DNA from: an uncultured Oscillospiraceae bacterium
GTDB taxonomy: Bacteria > Bacillota > Clostridia > Oscillospirales > Oscillospiraceae
DNA length: 59,289 nt
Direction: 5' to 3'
Assembly (NCBI GenBank): GCA_934646185.1
Contig: CAKUEH010000015.1
Coordinates: 1 to 59,289 of the forward strand
The notes below the pieces were generated by a model. That model had not been told where the DNA came from. It saw only the letters and a program-made list of their open reading frames with translations, and did not search any database. Position 1 is the first letter of the stretch. Each line of letters begins with the position of its first letter. Positions 8,133-15,989 of the stretch are shown here, piece by piece. Both the position numbers and the translations under genes were made by a program.

Positions 8133-8998
8133 GGCTTCTCCTTTGTCCAGCGGCACGTCGCGCCGCACGGCAGGGCAAGGCCCGTATCGCGCACCGGCAG
8201 ACCGAGCTCATCCGACTGGGTATAGCCGCCGTATTTCTTTGAGACGATCGTCTCCGTCAGATAGCGCATGACGGACGGGGCCAGACCCGTCGTATAGGAA
8301 TTGATGATAAAAAACAGCGGATCGTCGGAAAGCACGCGGCTGACCAGCTCGACGAACGGATACAGATTCTCCTCCAGCTTCCAGACCTCGCCGGACGGGC
8401 CGCGCCCATAGCTGGGCGGATCCATGATGATCGCGTCGTAGGTCTTGCCGCGGCGGATCTCGCGCTCAACGAATTTGGCGCAGTCGTCCACGATCCAGCG
8501 GATGGGCCTGTCCTCAAGCCCGGAGACCTTCGCGTTTTCCTTCGCCCAGAGCACCATGCCCTTGGCCGCGTCGACGTGGCAGACACTCGCGCCTGCGGCG
8601 GCGCAGGCGATGGTCGCGCCGCCGGTATAGGCGAACAGATTCAGAACGCGGATGGGGCGGCCTGCATTCCGGATTCTCTCCATCATGAAGTCCCAGTTGG
8701 CCGCCTGCTCCGGGAAAACGCCGGTATGCTTGAAATTCATGGGCTTGACCTGAAAGGTCAGCTCCTTATATCGCACCTGCCACTGCGCGGGCAGGCGCAG
8801 GTTCTGCCACTTTCCGCCGCCGGTGTTCGAGCGCGCGTAGCGCGCGTCGTATTTCCGCCAGAGCGGATCGTCCTTCGGCGTGTTCCAGATCACCTGCGGA
8901 TCCGGGCGCACGAGGATATAGTTCCCCCACCGCTCGAGCTTTTCTCCGGCGGAGGTATCAAGGACCTCATAGTCCTTCCAGCTGTCAGCAAGCCACAT
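8129..8998 (-). CDS. RlmI/RlmK-type class I SAM-dependent rRNA methyltransferase
   Basis: A 289-residue Rossmann-fold methyltransferase of the group that makes 5-methylcytosine or related marks on 23S rRNA. The SAM-binding loop is LNLFAYTGGAT at 119-129 and the catalytic-site motif is DPPSYGRG at 193-200. It lacks the N-terminal PUA domain of RlmI and the second methyltransferase domain of RlmKL, so the exact base and site cannot be named. It starts with ATG at 8998 behind CAGGAGAG, 24 bp after the penicillin-binding protein gene, and ends in an ATGA overlap with ecfA1. Confidence 0.82.
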   Translation of the reverse strand: MWLADSWKDYEVLDTSAGEKLERWGNYILVRPDPQVIWNTPKDDPLWRKYDARYARSNTGGGKWQNLRLPAQWQVRYKELTFQVKPMNFKHTGVFPEQAANWDFMMERIRNAGRPIRVLNLFAYTGGATIACAAAGASVCHVDAAKGMVLWAKENAKVSGLEDRPIRWIVDDCAKFVEREIRRGKTYDAIIMDPPSYGRGPSGEVWKLEENLYPFVELVSRVLSDDPLFFIINSYTTGLAPSVMRYLTETIVSKKYGGYTQSDELGLPVRDTGLALPCGATCRWTKEKP

Positions 8999-9022
8999 GT
9001 TGCTCTCCTGTCTCTACTATGA

Positions 9023-11512
9023 TTACGGGTTACTGCCGGTGTTGTTCGTGAAGCTGTTCAGGATCCGGTCGATCACGCTCTGGCTGTCGTCGGAGCTGCC
9101 GTCTTCCTCGTCTTCCTCCGGCTCCGGCTCGGGCAGGTCGTCCTCGGTGTGGATGTAGCACTCCACGTTGATCGAGTCGACGTCGGGCGAGACGGCGGCG
9201 TAATAGCCGGCCGGGAGATCACCCGTCAGGATCGCGTAGGCCTGATCGAGCACGACGACGCCGTTTTTGGGGAAGGCGCGCGAAACGTCGAGCAGCGCGG
9301 CCTTATGCGTGGCATTGCCGGGGATCTGCGCGCAGAATTCGTTGGCCACGTGGCCGGAGGCATCACAGATGTCGACCAGCTTATGGGCGGTACACTGCGC
9401 GGTCGGCACGTCGTGCGCGCTGAGCGTGACGCGGACGGTGCGGTCGCCGCGCGGGTCGAGCGCACAGGCGTCGGCCGGCAGAAGTCCGCTGTCGCGGCAG
9501 ACCGTGACCTCGACAAGGTTGGCGGGCTGCTTGAACGACTTGTCCTTGAGCTCCTGATGCACAAGGCTCATGACCTTCTGCCACATGACGATGGAGGGAT
9601 TCGTCTCGGAATCCGTCAGCACGATCTCCTCCGGATCGTTGTAGCCGCACCAGACGACGCCGGTGTAATACGGCGTATAGCCGGCGAACCAGCGGTCAAA
9701 GTCGCGCGAGGTCGTGCCGGTCTTGCCGGCGACGGTCATGTTTTCGAGCTGCGCCGCCATGCCGGTACCCTTCTCGACGGTCGATTCGAGCATATCGGTG
9801 ATATACCACGCGGTCATATCCTTCATGGCGACGTGGGAATCCTGCGTATTATCGAGAATGACCTGCCCGTTCGAGTCCTTGACGACGGTATACGTTCTGG
9901 CCTCGCGCCAGACGCCCTCGTTGGCAAACGTGGCGTAGGCCGCCGTCATGGCGCGGACCGTTACGCCGCGCGTGAGGCTGCCGAGGGCAAGCGCCCAGAG
10001 ATTCACGTCGGACAGCTCTTCTCCGTTCGTGGTCTTATACGAGGAGACGAGCGTGGACAGTCCCATCTTGTCTTTGGCGAAGGAATAGCTGTATTCCGGC
10101 GTCATCTGCGCCACGAGCTTGACGGGGACGGTATTGATCGACTGCTCGACGGCCTCCTCCACGGACACGAGGCCGCGGTAGGTCGAGTCGAGGTTCTTGG
10201 GCCAGGTCGCCGAGTCGGTAAACGAGTACGGCGTATCGTCCATGACGGTCGCGGGCGTGATGAGCCCGAGCTCGATGGCGGGCGCGTAGACCGCGACAGG
10301 CTTGATGATGGAGCCCGGAGACAGGAGGCTTCTCGTCGCGCAGTTCCAGACGAGGCTCCCCTGCTTTTTGCCGACGCCGCCGGCCAGAGCGACGATATCG
10401 CCGGTCGCGTTGTCGACAATCACGATGCCGGACTGCAGCTGCTGGGAGCTGGCTGTGGCGGGCAGGCTCGAAAGATCCTCATAGACCTGATCGACCGCGG
10501 CCTGCACGTCGGGATTGACGGTGGAATAGATCTGGTAGCCGCCGGTCTTGACCATCGTGTAGACGATGTCGTATTCGTAGCCGGTCTTGTCGCACAGGTC
10601 GTTGACCACGTCGTTGATGACCTGATCGACGAACCAGGAGTAATTATCGTCGGACTTCTTCTTTTCGCGGCTGGCGTTCGTGAATACAAGCTCCTGCGCG
10701 ACGGCCTCGTCGTACTGGGCCTCATTGATATAGCCCTGCTTGAGCATCTCGGAAAGGATGACCTCCTGCCGCTCCTTGTTGTTTTCCGCGCTGATATACG
10801 GGTCATAGCGCGAGGGGTTGTTGGTGATGCCGATGAGAGAGGCACACTCTGCCAGCGTCAGCTCCTTGACGTCCTTGCCGAAATACACGCGCGAGGCAGA
10901 CTGCACGCCGCGGCAGTTTTCGCCCAGCGGGATGATATTCAGATACAGTTCCATGATCTGCGGCTTGGTGTGTGTTTTTTCGAATTCAAGCGCGCGGTAG
11001 ATCTCGACCAGCTTGCGGCGGACGGTCACCTCCCGTTCGCCGGTGGCGTTTTTGATGAACTGCTGCGTGATGGTCGAGCCGCCGGCCTCGCTCTTGCCGA
11101 GGAACATCTTGAAGCAGGCGCGCATCGTTGTGACCCAGTCGACGCCCTGGTGCTTTTCGAAGCGCTTGTCCTCGATGGCGATGCAGGCGTTGATGAGGTT
11201 CTTGGGAATGTCGTCGTATTCGACGAACGTGCTGTTTGAGCCGCCGTAGATGGCCTGCAGCACCTCGTATTTTCCGGTATCCGGATCTTCATAATAAATG
11301 ACGGAGGTCTGCTCCATGGAGAAGCTGTCGGAGGCCCACTGCGCCTGCTGGGAAAGATCGTTCTTCACGTAGACCGCAAACAGGCACGCGAAGATCAGGG
11401 CCGTCAGAAACGCCGTCAGGAAGATCGTGCCGACGACCTTGCCGATCACGGCGAAGACATGTCCGGCGCCTCCGGTCTTTTTTCCGTTTTCGATTCTATC
11501 TTGTCTTGCCAT
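9023..11512 (-). CDS. Class A penicillin-binding protein (PBP1A-type)
   Basis: An 829-residue bifunctional peptidoglycan synthase. One N-terminal helix (about 25-48) anchors it in the membrane. The glycosyltransferase (GT51) domain shows EDKRFEKHQGVD at 114-125 and GGSTITQQ at 144-151. The transpeptidase domain shows the active-site S401-I-I-K, the SIN motif at 458-460 and KTGT at 597-600. The C-terminal tail is strongly acidic and Ser-rich. The ATG at 11512 has GGAGG 8 bp upstream; an open extension of 29 codons upstream has no support. It is the first gene of the PBP-methyltransferase-ecfA1A2T series. Confidence 0.94.
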   Translation of the reverse strand: MARQDRIENGKKTGGAGHVFAVIGKVVGTIFLTAFLTALIFACLFAVYVKNDLSQQAQWASDSFSMEQTSVIYYEDPDTGKYEVLQAIYGGSNSTFVEYDDIPKNLINACIAIEDKRFEKHQGVDWVTTMRACFKMFLGKSEAGGSTITQQFIKNATGEREVTVRRKLVEIYRALEFEKTHTKPQIMELYLNIIPLGENCRGVQSASRVYFGKDVKELTLAECASLIGITNNPSRYDPYISAENNKERQEVILSEMLKQGYINEAQYDEAVAQELVFTNASREKKKSDDNYSWFVDQVINDVVNDLCDKTGYEYDIVYTMVKTGGYQIYSTVNPDVQAAVDQVYEDLSSLPATASSQQLQSGIVIVDNATGDIVALAGGVGKKQGSLVWNCATRSLLSPGSIIKPVAVYAPAIELGLITPATVMDDTPYSFTDSATWPKNLDSTYRGLVSVEEAVEQSINTVPVKLVAQMTPEYSYSFAKDKMGLSTLVSSYKTTNGEELSDVNLWALALGSLTRGVTVRAMTAAYATFANEGVWREARTYTVVKDSNGQVILDNTQDSHVAMKDMTAWYITDMLESTVEKGTGMAAQLENMTVAGKTGTTSRDFDRWFAGYTPYYTGVVWCGYNDPEEIVLTDSETNPSIVMWQKVMSLVHQELKDKSFKQPANLVEVTVCRDSGLLPADACALDPRGDRTVRVTLSAHDVPTAQCTAHKLVDICDASGHVANEFCAQIPGNATHKAALLDVSRAFPKNGVVVLDQAYAILTGDLPAGYYAAVSPDVDSINVECYIHTEDDLPEPEPEEDEEDGSSDDSQSVIDRILNSFTNNTGSNP

Positions 11513-11587
11513 ACGGGACCTCCATGTTTTGTTCTGGCATACAGGCAAACGGCGCGTAGCGCCGTAATATCGCATTCTATCCAAATG

Positions 11588-11616
11588 ATTATAACACATC
11601 TGTCAATTATTTTGAA
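11588..11616 (-). promoter_or_regulatory. Candidate promoter of the PBP gene
   Basis: On the minus strand TTCAAA (11611-11616) and TATAAT (11588-11593) are 17 bp apart. A TTGACA also lies between them but only 7 bp from the TATAAT box, too close to serve as its -35. Confidence 0.5.
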
Positions 11617-11759
11617 AACAAATTTTGAAATCCATGCAGTCTTTTTATTCTTCCTGATTTTTACCGGATTTCATGCAGAAAAGATCGGTTATCCGGATAT
11701 ATTTGCAACAAATCCGGCATTGCGCGGCGGGAATAGCGGAAACGGTCAGCAAATTCCTC

Positions 11760-11788
11760 TTGATTTTATACCGGCTTCGGGTTAGAAT
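11760..11788 (+). promoter_or_regulatory. Promoter of the DUF1292 gene
   Basis: TTGATT (11760-11765) and TAGAAT (11783-11788) are 17 bp apart, 35 bp before the DUF1292 start. The rest of 11513-11822 is AT-rich and holds only the two divergent promoters. Confidence 0.6.
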
Positions 11789-11822
11789 AACAGCATGAAA
11801 GCAAACGATACGGAGGCTTCCC

Positions 11823-12113
11823 ATGGAACAGCAGTACGGCGACGATTTCATCAGCATCACCGACGAAGACGGCAAAGAATATGAGCTTGAGGTCCTGGCG
11901 GAGCTCGAGCATAACGGCAGCCGCTATCTGGCCCTCGTTCCGGCAGGCTCCGGCGACGATGAGGCCGAGGATCTTGAGGTCAGCATTCTCAAGTCCGTGG
12001 AAGAAAACGGCGAGGAATTCCTCGAGGCCATCGAAGACGACGCAGAGCTCGAAGCGGTCTACAGCGCGCTGATGGATCTGATCTACGAGGACGAAGAAGA
12101 GCCTGAAGCATAA
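11823..12113 (+). CDS. DUF1292 domain-containing protein
   Basis: A 96-residue, very acidic protein of the DUF1292 family (YrzB-like), function unknown. The family core is visible: (I)ITDEDGKEYELEVLAELEHNGSRYLAL, followed by an E/D-rich helical tail. It starts at ATG 11823 behind ACGGAGG. In Bacilli the relative yrzB lies with yrzL and yrrK (ruvX), but here it stands alone between the PBP gene and the 6S RNA; ruvX is 37 kb away. Confidence 0.85.
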   Translation: MEQQYGDDFISITDEDGKEYELEVLAELEHNGSRYLALVPAGSGDDEAEDLEVSILKSVEENGEEFLEAIEDDAELEAVYSALMDLIYEDEEEPEA

Positions 12114-12157
12114 TCAGAGGCTCCGCTGCCCACAATAGAATATGGTATAACAAAAGC

Positions 12158-12362
12158 GTGTCCCTGCGGGGTGCGTGACGGGTCCACTTAAACCCACATT
12201 ATATTCAGGGGATGCCGGAACTTTTGCTGTCGATTGCAGGCCTCCCGCCCACGGCTTTGACCGGTGGTGGACGTTGGAAGCAGAGAAGCAGCAAAGAGGC
12301 AACCCACCTGCCCTTTCGTGCAGGTTATAATTGGATCTGCACGGCTTCTGCGGGGATACGTT
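12158..12362 (+). ncRNA. ssrS: 6S RNA (RNA polymerase regulator)
   Basis: About 200 nt forming one long interrupted hairpin, as expected for 6S RNA, which binds sigma-A RNA polymerase by mimicking an open promoter. The 5' strand GTGTCCCTGCGGGGTGCGTG (12158-12177) pairs with the 3' strand CACGGCTTCTGCGGGGATAC (12340-12359) with only two mismatches. TAAACCCACAT and a GGGGA-containing segment on the 5' side and CAACCCACC on the 3' side resemble conserved Clostridia 6S segments. A TATAAC box at 12146-12151 is placed for a start near 12158; no good -35 was seen. A T-run follows the closing stem at 12361-12367. The call rests on fold and recalled pattern, without a covariance search. Confidence 0.72.
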
Positions 12363-12373
12363 TTTTTGCCGAA

Positions 12374-12405
12374 AATCGCTCTGCCGGGGCAGAGCGTTTT
12401 CTTTT
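12374..12405 (+). terminator. Intrinsic terminator after the 6S RNA
   Basis: CGCTCTGCC (12377-12385) pairs with GGCAGAGCG (12388-12396) across a two-base loop and is followed by TTTTCTTTTT. It would stop any transcript that runs past the 6S RNA. Confidence 0.75.
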
Positions 12406-12430
12406 TCTGCGCGCTCTGCAAAAATTATGC

Positions 12431-12459
12431 TTGCATATGCCGCGGCTTTTCGGTATAAT
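12431..12459 (+). promoter_or_regulatory. Promoter of the parvulin gene
   Basis: TTGCAT (12431-12436) and TATAAT (12454-12459) are separated by 17 bp, about 80 bp before the parvulin start codon. Confidence 0.75.
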
Positions 12460-12537
12460 ACGCATTGAATTGCCTGACGGGACGATTTCCCGCTTTTTTC
12501 GGGCAAAACCCAGACTTATGAGAGGAATGATCCCAAA

Positions 12538-14076
12538 ATGAGCGCATCCCGTGAAAAGAACAAGCGCAAGGAACAATCCGCAGCCCCCGAGACTGCCAAC
12601 GAAACAAAGAAAGGCATGAGCAAGGGCCTGAAGACGACGCTGATCGCTGTCTGCGCCGTTCTGGTCGTCTGCATCGTTGTGTTCTTCTACATGCTGACCA
12701 GCGGCTTCTTCGCCTCGCACGCCACCGCCGCGACCGTCGGCAGTCACAATCTTTCCCCGGCCATGGTCAATTACTTCTATAAGGGCGCCTACAGCAACAT
12801 GCAGAGCCAGTACGGCGACTTTATGAGCTATATCCTTGACACCAACACGCCGCTCGACGAGCAGACCTATGACGAAGAGTCCGGCCAGACCTGGGCCGAC
12901 TTCTTCACCGAGCAAGGTCTGACCACCGCTGCCGAGGTCTATGCCATCGCCGACGAGGCCAAGGCCAGCGGCTACACGCTTTCCGAAGAAGAGCAGGCCT
13001 CCATCGATTCGCAGATCTCGTCTCTCGAGCTCTATGCCGCGTATTCCAACATGAACAAGAACAGCTACATCGCGGCTGTCTACGGCACGGGCTGCAACGA
13101 GAAGAGCTTCCGCGAATATCTCGAGCTCACGACGCTGGCGAGCAGCTATGCGCAGTCTGTGAGCAGCGGCTTCACCTATACCGACGCGGATATCGCCGCC
13201 GAGTATGAGGCGAACCCCAACAGCTACGACGCCGTGACCTATCGTCAGTTCCTCGTCTCCGACTCGATGTTCCAGACCACGACGGACGAGAGCGACGAGA
13301 ACGCAGAGGCCGCTGAAGAGCTGTCTGAGGAAGAGCTGACCGCGCGCAAGGAAGAGATGGCCTCGAAGATGGCCGCCGATACCGAAAACGACGAGCAGGC
13401 TTTCATCAACGAAGCCTATGCAAACGCGCAGGATTCCGCAAAGGAAAGCTACGCAGACGAAAACTACACGCTGAAAGAGGATCAGCTGTACGCCTCGCTG
13501 AGCACCGACGTCGCGGACTGGCTGTTTGACGCCTCCCGCACCGAGGGCGACACGACCTATATCGCGACCGACAGCGGCGTTTACTATGTCCTGTACTTCG
13601 TCTCCCGCAGCACGAACGACAATCTGCTCCCGAACGTGCGCCACATCCTGATCTCCGTCAGCGACACATCCGACGAGACCGCGATGGAAGAGGCCCGCAC
13701 GAAGGCCGACGAGATCCTCGCGGAGTTTGACGCGGGCGACAAGACGGCTGAGAGCTTCGGCGAGCTGGCCAAGGAATACACCGACGATTCCAACGGCGAC
13801 GAAGGCGGCCTGTATGAGAACATCACGCCGGGCCAGATGGTCACGGAGTTCAACGACTGGTGCTTCGACGAGAGCCGTCAGCCCGGCGACACCGGCATTG
13901 TCGAGACGTCCTACGGCGTGCATGTCATGTACTTTGACAGCTTCGGCAAGTCCTACCGCGACACGCTCGTTGAGAACGCGCTGCGCACCGCGGACTATAA
14001 CGCATGGCACGACGGTGTCGTCGGCGACAATGCGTTCACGACCAACTCCTTCGGCATGAAGTTCATCACGAAGTAA
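12538..14076 (+). CDS. Membrane-anchored peptidyl-prolyl isomerase (parvulin, PrsA/SurA-like)
   Basis: A 512-residue extracytoplasmic foldase. A charged cytoplasmic N-terminus (residues 1-30) is followed by one transmembrane helix (about 31-55), so it is helix-anchored rather than a lipoprotein like PrsA. A SurA_N-like helical chaperone region covers roughly 60-330, with a Glu/Asp-rich stretch near 255-280. The parvulin rotamase domain starts around residue 365 (VRHILI) and includes the GELAKEYTDD and GGLY segments and the C-terminal YGVHVMYF strand. Upstream lies a strong promoter; a terminator follows at 14088. It probably helps fold secreted and cell-wall proteins. Confidence 0.88.
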   Translation: MSASREKNKRKEQSAAPETANETKKGMSKGLKTTLIAVCAVLVVCIVVFFYMLTSGFFASHATAATVGSHNLSPAMVNYFYKGAYSNMQSQYGDFMSYILDTNTPLDEQTYDEESGQTWADFFTEQGLTTAAEVYAIADEAKASGYTLSEEEQASIDSQISSLELYAAYSNMNKNSYIAAVYGTGCNEKSFREYLELTTLASSYAQSVSSGFTYTDADIAAEYEANPNSYDAVTYRQFLVSDSMFQTTTDESDENAEAAEELSEEELTARKEEMASKMAADTENDEQAFINEAYANAQDSAKESYADENYTLKEDQLYASLSTDVADWLFDASRTEGDTTYIATDSGVYYVLYFVSRSTNDNLLPNVRHILISVSDTSDETAMEEARTKADEILAEFDAGDKTAESFGELAKEYTDDSNGDEGGLYENITPGQMVTEFNDWCFDESRQPGDTGIVETSYGVHVMYFDSFGKSYRDTLVENALRTADYNAWHDGVVGDNAFTTNSFGMKFITK

Positions 14077-14087
14077 TCGCATTTCAA

Positions 14088-14116
14088 ACAGCCGCCCGTT
14101 TGGGCGGCTGTTTTTC
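14088..14116 (+). terminator. Intrinsic terminator of the parvulin gene
   Basis: ACAGCCGCCC and GGGCGGCTGT form a 10-bp stem with a GTTT loop, followed by TTTTT. Confidence 0.88.
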
Positions 14117-14169
14117 CGTATAAAACGCCCCTTCTCACGGCAGACTATGCCATGGGAAGGGGTGTTTTG

Positions 14170-14544
14170 ATGCAGGAAAACACGCAGGCGCCGCGCCTCG
14201 GCTTCTGTCTGCTGGCAGGCGCGCTGGCGGGCTTTATCAACGGGTTCTTCGGCGCGGGCGGAGGCATGGTGCTCGTGCCGCTGCTGATCTGGCTGTGCAG
14301 GCTCGAGGATAAGGCGGCGTTTTCGTCCGCGATCGCGGTGATCTTGCCGCTTTGCGTCGTTTCGATCGCAGTCTACGCGCTGCACGACAGTCTGCCGTTT
14401 CCGGACGCGCTCCCCTACCTCATCGGCGGCGCAGCGGGCGGCGTTCTGGCGGGGCTGCTGTTCCGGAAAATGCCGGTCAGGGCGCTGCATCTGATTTTAG
14501 GCGGCGTGATCCTTGCGGGAGGGCTTCGTCTTATATTATGTTAA
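14170..14544 (+). CDS. TSUP-family (TauE/SafE) permease, N-terminal half subunit
   Basis: A 124-residue protein with four hydrophobic helices, matching one half of a TauE/SafE (TSUP) permease. The family signature GFINGFFGAGGGMVLVPLL is near its N-terminus (about residues 20-38). TSUP proteins usually have about 250 residues with two such halves fused; here the second half is a separate gene overlapping by 7 bp. The start at 14170 is chosen over the one at 14152 because GGAAGGGG lies 8 bp upstream. The substrate is unknown; relatives export sulfite, sulfoacetate and other organic anions. Confidence 0.78.
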   Translation: MQENTQAPRLGFCLLAGALAGFINGFFGAGGGMVLVPLLIWLCRLEDKAAFSSAIAVILPLCVVSIAVYALHDSLPFPDALPYLIGGAAGGVLAGLLFRKMPVRALHLILGGVILAGGLRLILC

Positions 14545-14909
14545 CTTTTATTGCAGCTGCCGCGGCAGGACTCGTCTGCGGCGTTTTATCGGGCTTCGGC
14601 ATCGGCGGCGGAAGTCTTCTGATGGTCTGGATGACCGCCGTTCTGTCCATGGAGCAGAAGGCCGCGCAGGGCGTGAACCTGCTGTACTTTCTCCCCTGCG
14701 CCGCCTGCGCGCTGATCTTTCATATCAAAAACAAACAGATCGTCTGGCGGGCGGTCTGGCCCGCCGCGCTCGCGGGCAGCGTCTGCGCCGTGGGTGGAGC
14801 GCTTCTGGCGCAGGGCGTGGACGCGGAGCTGCTGCGGAAGCTGTTCGGCGGGTTTCTGGTTCTGGTCGGGCTGTCGGAGATTTTTCTGAAGGGGCTGAAG
14901 AAAGGATAG
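14538..14909 (+). CDS. TSUP-family (TauE/SafE) permease, C-terminal half subunit
   Basis: A 123-residue, four-helix protein carrying its own TSUP repeat signature (GVLSGFGIGGGSLLMVWM near residues 15-32). Its ATG at 14538 overlaps the stop of the first half gene, so the two are probably made in equal amounts and form a heterodimeric permease. The ribosome binding site is weak (GGAGGG about 14 bp upstream), which fits coupling to the preceding gene. The overlap with an intact start makes a natural two-gene layout more likely than a frameshift, but sequencing error cannot be ruled out from one genome. Confidence 0.75.
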   Translation: MLTFIAAAAAGLVCGVLSGFGIGGGSLLMVWMTAVLSMEQKAAQGVNLLYFLPCAACALIFHIKNKQIVWRAVWPAALAGSVCAVGGALLAQGVDAELLRKLFGGFLVLVGLSEIFLKGLKKG

Positions 14910-14931
14910 CAGCCGATGTATGTGCGCTCCA

Positions 14932-15090
14932 AAGCCTCCCCTTGTCATGCTCCGCATGATAAGGGGAGGTGGCATTTTCGAAGAAAATGACGGAGGGGAT
15001 TTGCTGCATATTTCAGAGTGCTCCGAAATATGCGGCGTTCGAATCCCCTCAGGCCCTTCGGGCCAGCTCCCCTTGGGCCCAAGGGGAGCC
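14932..15090. repeat. Family B palindromes after the TSUP genes
   Basis: Two family B units: 14932-14972 (CCTCCCCTT ... AAGGGGAGG around ATGCTCCGCAT) and 15040-15090 (GTTCGAATCCCCTCAG lead-in, GGCCCTTCGGGCC hairpin, CTCCCCTTGGGCCCAAGGGGAG hairpin). No gene is supported between 14910 and 15407. Confidence 0.8.
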
Positions 15091-15107
15091 TTTGGGCCGG
15101 GCGTTCT

Positions 15108-15273
15108 GTAGGGGCCGATGCCCACATCGGCCCTTGAAGAAGTCTCGAATTCGCCGCAGATTTCCGTAAAAACGGTGCAATCTGCCGGGCCGATGCGATG
15201 CCCGCAGGCTAGTTTCGAGGCGCAACCGCGCTCTGCGCGGCTCTTAGCGCCGAAGATGGGCATCGGCCCCTAC
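15108..15273 (+). repeat. Full long-form family A repeat, 166 bp
   Basis: Runs from GTAGGGG to CCCCTAC. Compared with the compact form, the right-hand hairpin loop carries about 61 extra bases that form their own hairpins (for example CCGCG/CGCGG). The copy at 54428-54593 has the same length and near-identical sequence, and 591-677 matches its right part in inverted orientation. Confidence 0.88.
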
Positions 15274-15336
15274 AATAAAATTTGGCGGTGCATACGAATT
15301 TGCCGAAAGTTTTCAGCTTCTCGCCGCTGCCTGCCG

Positions 15337-15388
15337 CGACCTCTCAGTCAGCTTCGCTGACAGCTCCCCTTGAAAGGGGAGCCTTGGG
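15337..15388. repeat. Family B palindromic repeat
   Basis: GACCTCTCAG lead-in, AGTCAGCTTCGCTGACAG hairpin and CTCCCCTTGAAAGGGGAG hairpin, almost the same as 730-777. It ends 20 bp before the stop of the minus-strand gene and may end its transcript. Confidence 0.78.
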
Positions 15389-15407
15389 CAGGCGTCTGCG
15401 CAGCGGT

Positions 15408-15875
15408 TCAGCGGCTGTGCTCCTCGTCGCAGCAGTCGATGGCGAGGACGGTACACAGGGCGATCAGCGCGTCGCGCGGGTCGGCTACCTCGAGGGCGTA
15501 GCGGTCGCCCAGGGTCAGAAACGCGCGGGAGATGGCCGCAACGCGGCTGCCATTTTTCGTGATCTCGTATTCCAGGCTCATGAAATCGCCCTCGATCTCC
15601 CAGCCAAGCTCGTCCAGCGAATAGCTGCGGGAAAAGAACGCGAAATTCCGCGTCAGATCGTATTCCCGTGCGCCGATGGTCAGCGCATAGGTACACGGCA
15701 GCGAAAACGGCATATGCTGTACGGCGGCAACCTGCTGCCCGGAGGCGTCTCGCACGATGAGCTTTTTGCCGAAGTTGAAAAACTCACGGTCCGCGCTGTA
15801 GACGAGATTCTCGTTTTCATCCCAGATGTCAAAGTGATCGAACGACAGAAATTCCTCTTTCAGGTAAAAAATCAT
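15408..15875 (-). CDS. LURP-one-related (YxjI/DUF567) family protein
   Basis: A 155-residue protein with the pattern of the LURP-one/YxjI beta-barrel family: short hydrophobic and aromatic strands (FDIWDENENLVY, GKKLIVRDASGQQVAAVQ, YEITKNGSRVAAI, YALEVADPRDALIALCTVLAID). These proteins resemble tubby-type phospholipid-binding folds; the biochemical role in bacteria is not settled. The ATG at 15875 has GGGAGAG 8 bp upstream. It is divergent from the DUF4317 gene and stands alone, flanked by repeats. Confidence 0.75.
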   Translation of the reverse strand: MIFYLKEEFLSFDHFDIWDENENLVYSADREFFNFGKKLIVRDASGQQVAAVQHMPFSLPCTYALTIGAREYDLTRNFAFFSRSYSLDELGWEIEGDFMSLEYEITKNGSRVAAISRAFLTLGDRYALEVADPRDALIALCTVLAIDCCDEEHSR

Positions 15876-15929
15876 GGTATTCTCTCCCTTCTGATGGTTT
15901 GGACGTTCACGGCGCAAAATAGTTCCGAC

Positions 15930-15958
15930 TGGAAATCATTCTGTGTTTATGATATAAT
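15930..15958 (+). promoter_or_regulatory. Candidate promoter of the DUF4317 gene
   Basis: TATAAT at 15953-15958 with TGGAAA at 15930-15935, 17 bp apart; the -10 box is perfect, the -35 weak. Confidence 0.5.
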
Positions 15959-15989
15959 AAACAGACTTTCAGCACAAGGAGTTTTTCCC

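Noticed and set aside
9149..11239. Long open frame opposite the penicillin-binding protein gene
   Set aside because: GC-rich codon bias gives long antisense frames. Its product is rich in Arg, Gly and Asp without domain motifs, and the PBP gene on the other strand has full catalytic motifs.
12325..14490. 721-codon minus-strand frame over the parvulin gene
   Set aside because: It spans the 6S RNA terminator, two promoters, the parvulin gene and a terminator, and has no ribosome site or family features.
14586..15263. Minus-strand frame starting MPIFGAKSRA over repeat DNA
   Set aside because: Its N-terminal part is the long-form family A repeat and the rest is antisense to the TSUP gene; the same peptide appears at the other repeat copy.
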